Positions 37,809 to 47,564 of a stretch of DNA of 64,000 nucleotides are shown here, piece after piece. The stretch covers positions 30,347-94,346 of the forward strand of contig JAPPMG010000024.1 of the NCBI GenBank assembly GCA_028819215.1. The letters are read 5' to 3'. The notes beneath the pieces were generated by a model. The model was given only the letters and a program-made list of their open reading frames with translations. It searched no databases and was not told where the DNA came from. This DNA is from Bryobacterales bacterium. GTDB taxonomy: Bacteria; Acidobacteriota; Terriglobia; Bryobacterales; UBA6623. Numbering within the stretch: position 1 is the stretch's first letter; every line of letters starts with the position of its first letter. The translations under genes were made by a program, and so were the position numbers.

Positions 37809-38187
37809 CTTTCCCATCCGCTCTCTAACTCCAGCAACCCTTCGTGCCGGAGCTGGCGAACGTACTCATCATAGATCGCGTCGGCCCGCCGCACGTACTC
37901 CCGATAGAACCGTTCCTGCTCCATCTTGCGTCCGCCAATCAGCAGGATCGCGGTCCTACGAGGATCGAAGGCATAAGAGATCCGGATTGGACGTCCACCG
38001 CTCTGGATGCGCAGTTCGCGCATGTGCGAGTGCCTTGAACTCTTGACTTGTGAAAATAAGGGCTCCCCAGCGTTGCGCCACGCGCCACCAGCAGATCCAC
38101 CACCTTCGCGGAATCCGCCTGCTCGCGGAGCGTCAGGCCGTTCCACCATGCCTCGAATTCGTCCGTGTACTCGACACTATGGGACAT
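37805..38187 (-). pseudogene. RelE/Gp49-like toxin gene with a frameshift
   Basis: From ATG 38187 the frame reads HSVEYTDEFEAWWNGLTLRE and continues to LGSPYF. The matching second half is one base out of register: SQVKSSRHSHMRELRIQ, RPIRISYAFDPRRTAILLIG and FYREYVRRADAIYDEYV, ending at TGA 37807-37805. One extra T in the TTTT run near 38055 would join the two halves into about 125 aa, typical of phage-derived Gp49-like/HigB toxins (mRNA interferases). So the gene is probably inactivated by a one-base deletion. A sequencing error or programmed slip in the T run are alternatives. Confidence 0.7.
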
Positions 38188-38866
38188 GGCAGTTTCCTGC
38201 ACAGACCGGTGAGTTCGCAGCTAGAGGGCTGGCAACTCCGAGCAGTTGATAACGGTCAAGCCGCAGCCAACAGCCCACACTTCAGAGTTTAGTGTCGCCC
38301 GGTTGCGAGAATTCAAACGTAACCCGCACATGTTCGAGTGTCGGGGTGTAGATGCCCGAGCGCAATGGGATGGCTATCGTTGTGGCGTTGCAGAGCGTGA
38401 TTCGCCTCGTCGCCATCACGGCTCCCCTAGTCTTCGCGACCCTCCGGGTCGGACTATCGTTACCTCATGTGGTAGCACAGTTTCGCGCGCCGAATGGCAT
38501 GGATCATTCCATTTCCTTGAGCTGAAGGGATTAGGCCTGCTGGGATTTCCAGGCGGGAAGGTGCCGCATGGCCGCACTACGGCCACCGTTGTCGCGCGTA
38601 ACCAAGACATCCGTCTCTTGGCGGGCTGGGAGCATGCTCGAACAGCCTCGTAGCTGGTTCACTGAACCCAAGCAGTCCCCCACGTTTGCCGATCCAAGTT
38701 CCCACCCGTGCGCGAAAACGTGGTAGGGCAGATCGCGTTTGAGTCTGCATGCCCTCGTGCTCCTGTAAGATTTCAAGTCATCGAGTGATATGGGAATCCT
38801 CTCCTGTAGCGGGGTTATTCTCGATGGCCGGAATCCACGGGGGTGACAACGACCGGAGGCTCGCGC
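38188..38866. other. Intergenic region, nothing convincing
   Basis: Nearly 680 bases between the toxin locus and the SDR gene. Several open frames exist on both strands but none has family-like sequence or a good ribosome site. One minus-strand stretch near 38560-38640 (LPARQETDVLVTRDNGG) faintly recalls a PIN-like/DUF5615 end; too weak to call. Confidence 0.4.
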
Positions 38867-39742
38867 GTGAATCCTGCAGAACTGAAAGGGAAGACGGCTC
38901 TCGTCACCGGCGGCAACCACGGCATAGGGGCTGCCATCGCGAGGGCGCTCGGCGCCCACGGCGCCAATGTGTTCGTTACCTATTTCCGACCTGCGACCCC
39001 CTATTCGAAAGACGAGCTCCGCACAGCTCAATCGGCGGGAATAGGCGGAGATGCGCTCTATCATGCCCACCAGCAACAAACACCCGAACACATCGTGTCG
39101 TCCGTCAAGTCGGCTGGCGGGCGCGCCGCCATGTTGGAACTTGATCTCTCCGCAAGTGAGTCAGTTTCAGCAGTGCTCGACGCCTGCGAAGCTGAGCTCG
39201 GCCACGCAGAGATTCTGGTGAACAATCACGCCTACTGTTCGCTGGAGACGTTTGATCCTGCCGGCGTCGGAGGAAGCCAGTACGACGCGAGCGTGGAATT
39301 GACAACCGCCGAAGGAATTGATCGGCACTTCGCCGTCAATGTCCGAGCCACCGTGCTCCTGATGGCCGAGTTCACGAGAAGGCACGTAGCGAGGGACGCC
39401 AAGTGGGGCCGGATCATTAACATCAGCACTGATGCAGCGGATGCGCACAGCCTGAATGTCAGCTACGCAGCAAGCAAGCATGCGATCGAATCCTACAGTC
39501 GGTCTGCGGCCTCAGAGCTAGGGAAATATGGGATCACCAGTAACGTCGTTGCGCCCGGACCGATACAGACTGGCTACATCACCCCCGAGCTGGAGGGGGT
39601 GATTGTGGAACGCACCCCCCTCGGTCGGCTGGGGACACCACAGGATGTAGCGGACGTCGTCTCGTTCCTAGCCTCCGACCAGGCGCGATGGGTGACCGGA
39701 CAACTGCTCTATGTTGGGGGCGGATTTCGAATGCCTCAGTGA
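38867..39742 (+). CDS. Short-chain dehydrogenase/reductase
   Basis: 291 aa. The GTG at 38867 is preferred over 38843 because GGAGG (38855-38859) lies seven bases upstream. Classical SDR motifs: TALVTGGNHGIGAAIA (NAD(P) binding), ILVNNHAY, and the catalytic Ser in INISTDAAD with YAASK (YxxxK). The C-terminus YVGGGFRMPQ is usual for FabG-like SDRs. About 25 residues are inserted after the second strand (TPYSKDELRTAQSAGIGGDA). Substrate unknown. Confidence 0.88.
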   Translation: MNPAELKGKTALVTGGNHGIGAAIARALGAHGANVFVTYFRPATPYSKDELRTAQSAGIGGDALYHAHQQQTPEHIVSSVKSAGGRAAMLELDLSASESVSAVLDACEAELGHAEILVNNHAYCSLETFDPAGVGGSQYDASVELTTAEGIDRHFAVNVRATVLLMAEFTRRHVARDAKWGRIINISTDAADAHSLNVSYAASKHAIESYSRSAASELGKYGITSNVVAPGPIQTGYITPELEGVIVERTPLGRLGTPQDVADVVSFLASDQARWVTGQLLYVGGGFRMPQ

Positions 39743-39922
39743 GAGCTGCGATTCCTTCTGAAGTCGGGTCCCAGAGACTCGGCTGTCCGGAACCTTGGAG
39801 GCATGCGGCGCGCCTACGTCGCTGGTAGGGTTGGAACAGGGCAACGCAGTGCCGGCCGCAGCCCTAGTCCACCGGAGCCAGTCCGAATCGGGCAGAGACT
39901 AACCTACGATTAGAAATCGCAC

Positions 39923-40705
39923 ATGTCGCGGGCGACAGAACAGTTCGGGGACTTGCTGGCGATCATGCGCCGCCTGCGATCGCCGGAGGGCTGCCCGTGG
40001 GACCGCGAGCAAACGCTGGAGTCCCTGCGCCGCTACCTCATCGAAGAGACTTACGAGGTGATCGACGCGATCGACCGGCGCGACTGGACCGGCCTGGCAG
40101 AGGAATTAGGGGACCTGCAGCTGCAAGTGGTCTTCCAAGCGGAGATCGCCCGGAGCGAAGGATGGTTTGACATCCAGGCCGTCTTGGAGACCATCAACTC
40201 CAAACTGGTCCGACGCCACCCGCACGTGTTCGAGTCGGAGTCGCTGAAGACGGCCGACGACGTGACCCAACGCTGGGAGCAAATCAAGCGGCAGGAGAAG
40301 CCGCAGCCCCAAGGCGAGGGATTGCTGGACGATATCCCCAGGTACCAACCCGCCATGCTGGAGGCGCACCAAGCAGGAAAGGCCGCGGCCAAGGCCGGCT
40401 TCGACTGGCAGGAATTCGAGGACATGGGCGACAAGCTCGCCGAGGAATTCCGCGAGGTGTGCGAGGCTCTCCAGGCGAGCGACCCGGGACGTGTCGAAGA
40501 CGAGGTCGGCGACTTGCTCTTCATGGCCGTCAACGTCGCCCGATTCTCCGGAGTGGACCCGGAACTGGCGCTCAAGCGGGCCAATTCCAAGTTCCGGCAA
40601 CGCTTTCGCTCGATGGAGCGAGCTCTGGCAGAGGAGGACCGGGAGATGGCGGCCTGCACGCCCGCGGAGCTGGAACAGCTATGGCAGCGCGCCAAGCAGG
40701 ACTAG
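39923..40705 (+). CDS. mazG: Nucleoside triphosphate pyrophosphohydrolase MazG
   Basis: 260 aa, full length with two MazG domains. The first holds CPWDREQTLESLRRYLIEET and EELGDLQLQVVFQAEIA, the second EEFREVCEAL and DEVGDLLFMAVNVARF; each gives the EExxE/ExxD magnesium site. It hydrolyses NTPs and dNTPs to monophosphates and can limit (p)ppGpp signalling or mutagenic nucleotides. The end overlaps the GNAT gene. Confidence 0.93.
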   Translation: MSRATEQFGDLLAIMRRLRSPEGCPWDREQTLESLRRYLIEETYEVIDAIDRRDWTGLAEELGDLQLQVVFQAEIARSEGWFDIQAVLETINSKLVRRHPHVFESESLKTADDVTQRWEQIKRQEKPQPQGEGLLDDIPRYQPAMLEAHQAGKAAAKAGFDWQEFEDMGDKLAEEFREVCEALQASDPGRVEDEVGDLLFMAVNVARFSGVDPELALKRANSKFRQRFRSMERALAEEDREMAACTPAELEQLWQRAKQD

Positions 40706-41421
40706 GGCCGGTCGAGATCCGGCCGCTGCGAACGCTGGAAGAGTTCCAGTCGACCTTGAGGCTCCAGTCGGAGATCTGGGGATTCGACGAAGGCGATCTG
40801 GTCGCGCCCAGGTTGTTCGGCGTGTTCGACCGCATCGGGGGCTCGTGCCTGGGGGCCTACCTTGGCGGCGAAATGGTCGGCTTCTCGCTGGCCTTTGCCG
40901 CGTTCAAGCTTGACGGCCGTCGCTACTGGCACAGCCACATGGTGGGGGTCAGCCCGCGGCTGCACGGGCAAGGTGTCGGGTACCAGATCAAGCTGCGCCA
41001 GCGCGAAGAGGCCCTCGCCGCCGGCTTGGACCTGATCGAGTGGACGTTCGATCCGCTCCAGTCCCGCAACGCCTACTTCAATGTAGAAAAGCTCGGCGTC
41101 GACGTACAAGCCTACCTGCTCAACTTCTACGGGGTTACCTCGAGCGACTTGCACGGCGCGCTGCCCACCGACCGCTTGGTCGCCGCATGGAACCTGCGCA
41201 GCCCGGGCGCGGTCGCATGCCTCGAAGGCCGCCCGCGTCCCAGGTCCGGGAGCACCGAGCGGGTTGAGATTCCGGCCAGGATTTCGGACGTCCCGCGCGC
41301 GCAAGCTGCAAGAATCCAAGCGCGGGTGCGCGACTCCTTGCAAGCGGCGTTCGCAAGCGGCCTGCGAGTGTCGCGCTTTGAGCGAACGGCAGCGGGCGGC
41401 GTGTACCACTTGGCGGCGTGA
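40681..41421 (+). CDS. GNAT-superfamily protein (COG3375-like)
   Basis: 246 aa from ATG 40681, which overlaps the mazG end by 25 bases. GNAT-like core: EFQSTLRLQSEIWGF, GAYLGGEMVGFSLAF, HSHMVGVSPRLHGQGVGYQI (acetyl-CoA loop, here G-Q-G-V-G) and EWTFDPLQSRNAYFN. The length and FDPLQSRNA suit the COG3375 group of predicted acetyltransferases. Acceptor unknown. Confidence 0.75.
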   Translation: MAARQAGLGPVEIRPLRTLEEFQSTLRLQSEIWGFDEGDLVAPRLFGVFDRIGGSCLGAYLGGEMVGFSLAFAAFKLDGRRYWHSHMVGVSPRLHGQGVGYQIKLRQREEALAAGLDLIEWTFDPLQSRNAYFNVEKLGVDVQAYLLNFYGVTSSDLHGALPTDRLVAAWNLRSPGAVACLEGRPRPRSGSTERVEIPARISDVPRAQAARIQARVRDSLQAAFASGLRVSRFERTAAGGVYHLAA

Positions 41422-41469
41422 CGGGCGCCGGCAGGGCCCTGCCCTAGAGCCTGCCTACGATGGAGAAAG

Positions 41470-42336
41470 ATGGCAACCTTCCCGATCGCGGTCATCACCG
41501 ACGAGTTTTCGCAGGACTTCGAGCGCGTGTGCGCAACCGCCATGGAACTGGACATCGCCGGGCTCGAGATCCGCACTGCCTGGGACAAGAACGTGCTGGC
41601 GATGTCGAACGGCGAAATCGATCAGCTCAAGCAGATCGCGGACCGGCACGGCCGACGGTTTGTCGCTGTCGCCTCGCCCGTCTACAAGTGCGTCCTGCCG
41701 GCCGGCGGGGAGGTGGACCAGAGGTTCCAGCAGGACGCCTTCCAAGCCGCCTACGACTTTGCCGACCAGCCGCGCATCTTGGCCAGGGCGCTGGAGATCG
41801 CACACCGACTCGAGGCACCTGTCGTGAGGGTATTCAGCTTCTGGCGCACGGTGGAGCCGGGGCGTAACGTTCGACGTATCACGGAAATCCTTGCCGAGGG
41901 CGGCGAAATCGCCCGCCAAGCCGGCGTCCGCCTAGGCCTCGAGAACGAGCCCGCCTGCCACTTTGCAACCGGCGCAGAAGTCGCCCGCGCTATCAAAGAA
42001 CTCGATCCCGACCCCTACGGCGTGGTGTGGGATCCCGGCAACGCCTTCGTCGCGGGAGAGGCGGCGGTGCCGCATGGTTACCGCCAGGTTCCCGCGGGCC
42101 GCATCTGCCATGTCCACGTCAAGGACTGCACGTGCGATCCGAGCAGCGGCCAGCCGCAATGGTGCGACATCGGCGCCGGCGGGGTTGGATGGCAGGAGCA
42201 GCTATCGGCGCTCCAAGCCGACGGCTACGCTGGTGCGGTGAGCCTGGAAACCCACTGGACGGGTCCCGGCGGCGACAAGTACCTCGGAACGACGATCTGC
42301 GCCAAGAGCCTGGCGCGACTGCTGACGCAAGCGTAG
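41470..42336 (+). CDS. Sugar phosphate isomerase/epimerase-type TIM barrel
   Basis: 288 aa with a good GGAGAAAG before the ATG. AP-endonuclease-2/xylose-isomerase-like barrel: metal ligands in GLENEPAC (Glu), WDPGNAF (Asp), HVHVKDC (His) and SLETHW (Glu). Members interconvert keto sugars or inositol derivatives. There is no signal peptide. It converges with the EF-G-like gene, six bases between the stops. Confidence 0.82.
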   Translation: MATFPIAVITDEFSQDFERVCATAMELDIAGLEIRTAWDKNVLAMSNGEIDQLKQIADRHGRRFVAVASPVYKCVLPAGGEVDQRFQQDAFQAAYDFADQPRILARALEIAHRLEAPVVRVFSFWRTVEPGRNVRRITEILAEGGEIARQAGVRLGLENEPACHFATGAEVARAIKELDPDPYGVVWDPGNAFVAGEAAVPHGYRQVPAGRICHVHVKDCTCDPSSGQPQWCDIGAGGVGWQEQLSALQADGYAGAVSLETHWTGPGGDKYLGTTICAKSLARLLTQA

Positions 42337-42342
42337 GGCGCC

Positions 42343-44424
42343 CTATTCGTCGTCTTCTCCGTCGCCACCGGTCCGCTTGGCAGCCTGCACGATCTTGTCG
42401 GCGAGCTGTCCCGGCACGAAATCGTAGGCATGCTGCTCCATCGAGAACGAGCCGCGGCCCTGTGTCATCGAGGTGAGGTCGTTGGCATAGGTGAGCATCT
42501 CGGCCATCGGCACGTGCGCATGGATCAGCTGGGTGGCGCCCTTGGCCTCCATGCCCTGGATGCGGCCGCGGCGGCTGTTCAGGTCGCCCATCAGGTCGCC
42601 GGAGAATTCGATCGGGGCCACGACCTCGACCTTCATGATCGGCTCAAGCAAGGCCGGCCGCGCCTCCGCCATGGCCAGCTTGAAGGCCTTGCTGCCCGCC
42701 AGCTTGAACGCCAGCTCCGAGGAATCCACGTCGTGATAGGAGCCGTCGTACAGCGTGACCTTGAAGTCGACGACGGGATAGCCCGCCAAGTAGCCCCTCT
42801 GAGCTGCCTCGCGAATTCCCTTCTCCACGGCTGGGATGTAGGTCTTGGGAATCGCGCCGCCGAAGATTTCGTCGGCGAACTCGAATTCGCCGCCCCGCTC
42901 TAGCGGCGCCATCCGGATCTTGCAATCGCCGAACTGGCCGTGACCTCCGGTCTGCTTCTTGTGGCGTCCGTGGACATCCGCCTGGCCGCGGATCGTTTCC
43001 CGGTAGGGGATCTTGGGCGAGCGCAACTCGACATCGACGTTGTAACGCTTGCGCAGCTTGCTGCAGACGATGTCGATATGCTGCTGGCCGTTGCCCGCGA
43101 GCAGAAACTCCTGCGTCTGCGGATCGCGGTAGAAGTTCAGCGAAGGATCTTCCTCCAGCACTCTGGCTATGGTGCTGCCGAGACGGTCCTCGTCCTGGCG
43201 CGTCTTGGGCTGGATGGCGTACGAGATCGATGGCGGCGGCAAACTGACCTGCGAGAACGCGACGTGCCGCTCCTTTGCCCCGAGGCTGTCGCCCGTTCCG
43301 GTGTCCTTGAGCTTGGCGACCACTCCGATGTCGCCGGCATGGATCGCCGAGACCGGTTCCAGCGTCTTGCCCTGCGCCACGCTGATGCGCGCGAACTTCT
43401 CGCCGGATTGCTTGCTGTGGTTGTACACCGATGCGTCGTTCTGCAGCACGCCAGAAGCGACGCGGAAGTAGTTCACTCGCCCCGCGAACGCATCCGAAGC
43501 GGTCTTCCAGACGCGCAACGAGAGCGGCTCGCCGTCGTCGACGCGGACCGCGCCGTCCTCGGTCGGGAGCTCGCCTCGATCCGCCGGCGACGGCGTCGAA
43601 TCGACCAAGAAATCGAGCAGCCGATCGATGCCCATGTTGTGTAGCGCGGAGCCGCACAGCAGGGGCACGACCTCTCCGGCGGCCACCGCCTTGCGGAGAC
43701 CGGCGACCAGCTTGTCGGCCTCCAGCGTGCCCTCCTCGAAGTACTCCTCCATCAACTCCTCGTCGGTCTCGGCGACGGCCTCGATCAGGCTGGTGCGCAT
43801 CTCCTCGACTTGGTCGGCCAGATCGTCAGGGACAGCAGTCTCGGCACCTTGCCCCGGGCCGCCCATCTCGTACTCGTAGGCATTGCCGGTGAGCAAGTCG
43901 ACGACGCCGCGGAAGCCGCTCTCGCGCCCGATGGGAAGCTGCACCGATACGGCGGTGACGCCGAAGATTTCCTTGGCCTGTTCCGCAACCGCCTCGACGG
44001 AAGCCCGCTCCTTGTGCATCTTGTTGGCAAAGATCACCTTGGGCAGGCCGAATTCCGAGGCAAAGCCCCAGCCTTTCTCGGTTTGGATCTCGATGCCGTT
44101 GACTGCATCGACCACCACCAAGGCGGCGTCGGCCGCGGACATCGCGGTCTTGGCCTCGTTGATGAAGATGTTGTAGCCGGGGGTATCGAGCAGGTTGACC
44201 TTCGCTCCCTTCCACTCGGCGTTCGCCACGCCCGTGGAAATCGACACCTTGCGGGCGACCTCCTCCTCGTCGAAGTCGGTAATCGTGTTGCCCTCGTCAA
44301 CACTCGTCAGGCGGTTGGTGGCGCCCGACGTGTAGAGCATGGCGGCGGCTAGCGTAGTCTTGCCGCAGTCGCCATGGCCGACAATGCAGATGTTGCGAAC
44401 ATCCTTGCCCTCGTATTCCTTCAT
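42343..44424 (-). CDS. EF-G-like translational GTPase paralogue
   Basis: 693 aa with all five EF-G domains. The P-loop is GHGDCGKTT. Two motifs differ from housekeeping EF-G: switch II is DTPGYNIF (Tyr for the catalytic His of DTPGH), and G4 is NKMH rather than NKMD. The family of EF-G-like/EF-G2 paralogues commonly has DTPGY. Domain IV keeps GGHGQFGD. Such paralogues are often slow or uncoupled GTPases with unknown roles in translation. The canonical fusA must lie elsewhere. Whether NKMH still selects guanine is uncertain. Confidence 0.85.
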   Translation of the reverse strand: MKEYEGKDVRNICIVGHGDCGKTTLAAAMLYTSGATNRLTSVDEGNTITDFDEEEVARKVSISTGVANAEWKGAKVNLLDTPGYNIFINEAKTAMSAADAALVVVDAVNGIEIQTEKGWGFASEFGLPKVIFANKMHKERASVEAVAEQAKEIFGVTAVSVQLPIGRESGFRGVVDLLTGNAYEYEMGGPGQGAETAVPDDLADQVEEMRTSLIEAVAETDEELMEEYFEEGTLEADKLVAGLRKAVAAGEVVPLLCGSALHNMGIDRLLDFLVDSTPSPADRGELPTEDGAVRVDDGEPLSLRVWKTASDAFAGRVNYFRVASGVLQNDASVYNHSKQSGEKFARISVAQGKTLEPVSAIHAGDIGVVAKLKDTGTGDSLGAKERHVAFSQVSLPPPSISYAIQPKTRQDEDRLGSTIARVLEEDPSLNFYRDPQTQEFLLAGNGQQHIDIVCSKLRKRYNVDVELRSPKIPYRETIRGQADVHGRHKKQTGGHGQFGDCKIRMAPLERGGEFEFADEIFGGAIPKTYIPAVEKGIREAAQRGYLAGYPVVDFKVTLYDGSYHDVDSSELAFKLAGSKAFKLAMAEARPALLEPIMKVEVVAPIEFSGDLMGDLNSRRGRIQGMEAKGATQLIHAHVPMAEMLTYANDLTSMTQGRGSFSMEQHAYDFVPGQLADKIVQAAKRTGGDGEDDE

Positions 44425-44566
44425 CGCACCTGTCCCACGAATTTCAGACTAGATTGGCCGGGAGCGTGATCCATGCCCCGGCCGGCCCCAGATTCCAACC
44501 CTGCGCCCAGATGGGAGCGCAAGCGCGGCTATCGCGTCTAGTATATGCGGTCAAGGGGCCTCGGCC

Positions 44567-46045
44567 CTACGAGCCGTTGTGTTCCAGCCAGGTCGAGTAG
44601 GCATGGCGGCGCTGGCCGGTGTACCTATAGGTGTCGAAGACCCACGCCTGGCCTAGGGCGCGCGGGTCGCCGTCGCGTTCCAAGCGTTGCTGCAGTTCGG
44701 CCCGCAGGGACTTCTTGGCCTCGGAATGGGCCGGGTCCGCGGCTAGGTTGCGGACGCAGTCCGGATCGCTGTCGACGCGATACAGCTCCTCGGCCGGGCG
44801 CTTGCCGAACGACATGCGGTAGTACTCGTCGAAGCCTCCCACGAGCCGGGATTTTGTCGGGCTGGCATCGCAGTTGCGGTAGCCGGTCTCCGGATTGCCC
44901 GCGGGCCAGCGGTCCGGCTCGTAGTTGCGGACGTAGAGGTACTCTGGCGTGCGCAAGGCCCGCACCGGATATCCCCAGTCGTTGGGCCGGCCCAAGTCGT
45001 GCCGTTCCTTGCCGACCAGCATGCGGTTGCGGTTGGAATCGATCCAGCCATCGGCGTCTGAATTCAAGATCTCCACAAAGCTCCTGCCAGTTACCGAGTC
45101 CGGAACCTCCACGCCGGCGAGTTCCAGAATCGTGGGTGCGAAGTCCCTGACATTGATGAAGTCCTCCACAGTGCGCCCTTTGCGGCCGCCGCCCCCGCGG
45201 ACGGCCAGCGGCAGGTGGAAGCCGTACTCATAAATCTGGCCCTTCACCCTCGGGAACGGCATGCCGTGATCCGAGGTGGCGATGATCAGGGTGTTGTCCA
45301 GCTCCCCGATCTCCTCCAACTTGGCCAAGATCCGCCCCAAGTGGGTGTCGAACCACTCGGACTCCACGGCGTAGTCGGCTAGGTCGCGCCGGATGGTTTG
45401 GTCATCGGGGTAGAAGGCAGGTACGTCGACATCCTGGAAGCGCTTGCCGCTGAGTTCGCCCGCTCCGTCTTGGAAGGCACGGTGGGGCTCGTGCGTGCCA
45501 AACCAGAAGCAGAACGGCTGGTTGGGGCCGCGGGCCTCGAGGAAGTACTCGAAATTCCTCGCGTAGTCCTTGTTCGACATGGCGCGGAACTCCGGCTCAA
45601 GCGTGTGCTTGACGTACTCCGGCCCGGCCGGATTGCGCTTGAAGCCGCCCGCTTTGTGATCCCCCGGTCCCCAGCCCTTGCCGGTGTAGCCGACGTGGTA
45701 TCCGGCCTGTTCCAGCAGATCGGGGAAAACAGGCCACTTGGCCGGAAACACTCCGAAGTGATTGACGGCCTCTTCGAGCTGCCAAGTGTTGCGCCCGGTC
45801 AGGATGCTGGCGCGGCAGGGAGAGCACTTGGGATTGGAGGTGAAGCAGTTGGTGAACAACACGCCTTCGCTCGCAATGCGGTCGAAGGCGGGCGTATTGA
45901 CCCAACTGCATCCATAGGCGCCGGCGTGGGGCCAGCCCCAATCATCGGCAATGGCGAAGAGAATATTGGGGCGCCTCTCTGCTCCCAAGGCTCGTAGCGT
46001 GGCGGCCGCTCCCAGAGCGGTGGACATCATCTGCCTGCGGGTCAT
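44567..46045 (-). CDS. Tat-exported sulfatase, N-sulfoglucosamine sulfohydrolase-like
   Basis: 492 aa. An N-terminal TRRQMMSTALGAAATL twin-arginine signal is followed by RPNILFAIADDWGWPHAGAYG. The formylglycine motif is C-S-P-C-R in KCSPCRASILTGRNTW. The metal and specificity loop SDHGMPFPRVKGQIYEYG, and HPLPLA-like text, recall heparan N-sulfatase (SGSH) and related glycan sulfatases. Second exported sulfatase of the window. Confidence 0.88.
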   Translation of the reverse strand: MTRRQMMSTALGAAATLRALGAERRPNILFAIADDWGWPHAGAYGCSWVNTPAFDRIASEGVLFTNCFTSNPKCSPCRASILTGRNTWQLEEAVNHFGVFPAKWPVFPDLLEQAGYHVGYTGKGWGPGDHKAGGFKRNPAGPEYVKHTLEPEFRAMSNKDYARNFEYFLEARGPNQPFCFWFGTHEPHRAFQDGAGELSGKRFQDVDVPAFYPDDQTIRRDLADYAVESEWFDTHLGRILAKLEEIGELDNTLIIATSDHGMPFPRVKGQIYEYGFHLPLAVRGGGGRKGRTVEDFINVRDFAPTILELAGVEVPDSVTGRSFVEILNSDADGWIDSNRNRMLVGKERHDLGRPNDWGYPVRALRTPEYLYVRNYEPDRWPAGNPETGYRNCDASPTKSRLVGGFDEYYRMSFGKRPAEELYRVDSDPDCVRNLAADPAHSEAKKSLRAELQQRLERDGDPRALGQAWVFDTYRYTGQRRHAYSTWLEHNGS

Positions 46046-46120
46046 GCCTCAAGTAGCATAGCCGACCCGTCCGCAGTTGCCCCTGCTGGTCGGCTGGTTC
46101 AAGACTGCGCCCTGTGGCCT

Positions 46121-46603
46121 TCACTCGGCTCGTTCCAAGCGGCCAAACATGCTGCCGCCGTGTGTGCCGCCTGACCATGTTCCGGCGTATGAGTCGCCGT
46201 AGAAGAGAACACGCGCGGTGTAGGAGCCGAGACCTGGCAGGCCAAGATCGGTCACGCTTACGACCGGGGTGTCATCCGCCCAAGTGAGCTTGACCGGAAC
46301 CGGCAGGGTCACGTCCGTGTCGCCGAATTGAATCCGAGCATGGAACGTCCAGATGTTGGCAGAGCGCTTGACCACCTTCTCGATTTCGTAGCGTTCCGAG
46401 CGCAGCCGCGCCGTGCCACCACCATCTTCCGTCGAGGACGAGTCGCCATCGAGCCGGACGAGTGTGAAGTGGCCGTCCAAGACGGTGCCCCGCATCGACT
46501 CCTCGAAGGCCTGCTCGCGCGCGAGCTGATCTGCGGGAGTGTCCGGTGCTCCGGTGCACGAGAGCAACATCAGGGAGATGACTAAAGCGAGGGTGGACCG
46601 CAC
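46121..46603 (-). CDS. Small lipoprotein of unknown function
   Basis: 160 aa; signal with lipobox LMLLSC. The mature part alternates strands (HFTLVRLDGD, ERYEIEKVVKR, WTFHARIQFG, SYTARVLFYGDSYAGTW), suggesting a lipocalin-like beta-barrel. I do not recognise the family. It may be cotranscribed with the sulfatase 75 bases downstream. Confidence 0.7.
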   Translation of the reverse strand: MRSTLALVISLMLLSCTGAPDTPADQLAREQAFEESMRGTVLDGHFTLVRLDGDSSSTEDGGGTARLRSERYEIEKVVKRSANIWTFHARIQFGDTDVTLPVPVKLTWADDTPVVSVTDLGLPGLGSYTARVLFYGDSYAGTWSGGTHGGSMFGRLERAE

Positions 46604-46673
46604 CCCCTCACTCTACCTGAGCTAGAGGCGCCCGCAAAGCGCGATTTGCCGATACCGGCGGATCAAGCACCGG

Positions 46674-47564
46674 CTACTGCGGCTCGGGCCGCACGCTCAC
46701 CGCATCTGCAGTCGGAAATTCGCTCGGAACTGTTTGGGTGACCTCGCCGGTCACCGCCCACTCGGCGGCCCGCTTGAACGTGGTGATGAAGCCGTTGCAG
46801 CGCTGGGAGACCAGTGCGTGACCCAAGGTCGTATGGAAAATCCGGCCTTCGCCGTAGCGGATCGTCATCAAGATAGGCTCGTGTTCTCCGGTGCCCTCCG
46901 ATTCGACGGTAGAGAACGCGGTCGCCAAGACGTGAAGATTCTTGGCAGGTCCGCGCAATCGGTCGTAGAGTTCGTCGTTGGCATGCATCCACTTCAGGGG
47001 AAGCCCCCTCGTGATGGGGTGGTCGGAATCGCGGATATCGACCTGGAACTCGTGACGGATGCCGTGGCTGCCGCCGATGCCGGCCGTGTGATCCAGCACG
47101 AACTCTCCTTCGCGCAAGCGCACGTAGGGCCCGTGGCGCTCAGTGCGATCGCCCCAGCCGCCGATGCCGATCATTTCGTTGTAGGCGGTCCACTCAGGAA
47201 AGGCGTTGTTGGCCGCATGCACGGACACGAACGCTCCGCCTTCGCTGACGTATGCTTCGAAATCCGCCATCGCGCCATCGCCCCACGGCTCCCCGTTGTA
47301 ATTCGACACGACCAGGTCGTAATCGCCGAAAGCCGGCCGGTACGCTTCCAACGGCTCGCCAGCAGGCGGAGTCGTGGCAATCTCAACGGTGAACATGCCC
47401 GTTTCCTCGAGATAGGTCTTGAGGTACTGGCTGGTGGTGGGCCAAATGCGGTGATTGTTCTGGCCGTCAACGATCAGGGCAGCGTACTTGCTCGGAGGTA
47501 CAGCTGAGGAGCAACTCAACAGGCAGGCTGCAACAACAGCGGCGGCGAACAGTCTGGGGCTCAT
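46674..47564 (-). CDS. ThuA-like lipoprotein
   Basis: 296 aa, lipobox LLSC. ThuA fold (glutamine amidotransferase-like): AALIVDGQNNHRIWPTTS, DYDLVVSNYNGEPWGD, GGAFVSVHAANNAFPEW, LDHTAGIGGSHGIRHEF and FHTTLGHALVSQR. ThuA-related proteins act on trehalose-type or other sugars in bacteria, often beside dehydrogenases. It sits upstream of the lipoprotein and sulfatase genes on the same strand. Confidence 0.85.
   Translation of the reverse strand: MSPRLFAAAVVAACLLSCSSAVPPSKYAALIVDGQNNHRIWPTTSQYLKTYLEETGMFTVEIATTPPAGEPLEAYRPAFGDYDLVVSNYNGEPWGDGAMADFEAYVSEGGAFVSVHAANNAFPEWTAYNEMIGIGGWGDRTERHGPYVRLREGEFVLDHTAGIGGSHGIRHEFQVDIRDSDHPITRGLPLKWMHANDELYDRLRGPAKNLHVLATAFSTVESEGTGEHEPILMTIRYGEGRIFHTTLGHALVSQRCNGFITTFKRAAEWAVTGEVTQTVPSEFPTADAVSVRPEPQ

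Noticed and set aside
38055..38060. Programmed frameshift in the toxin gene
   Set aside because: Possible, but the antitoxin is truncated too, so decay is simpler.
38246..38653. A 135-codon plus-strand frame between the toxin locus and the SDR
   Set aside because: No start signal or recognisable family; composition like non-coding DNA.
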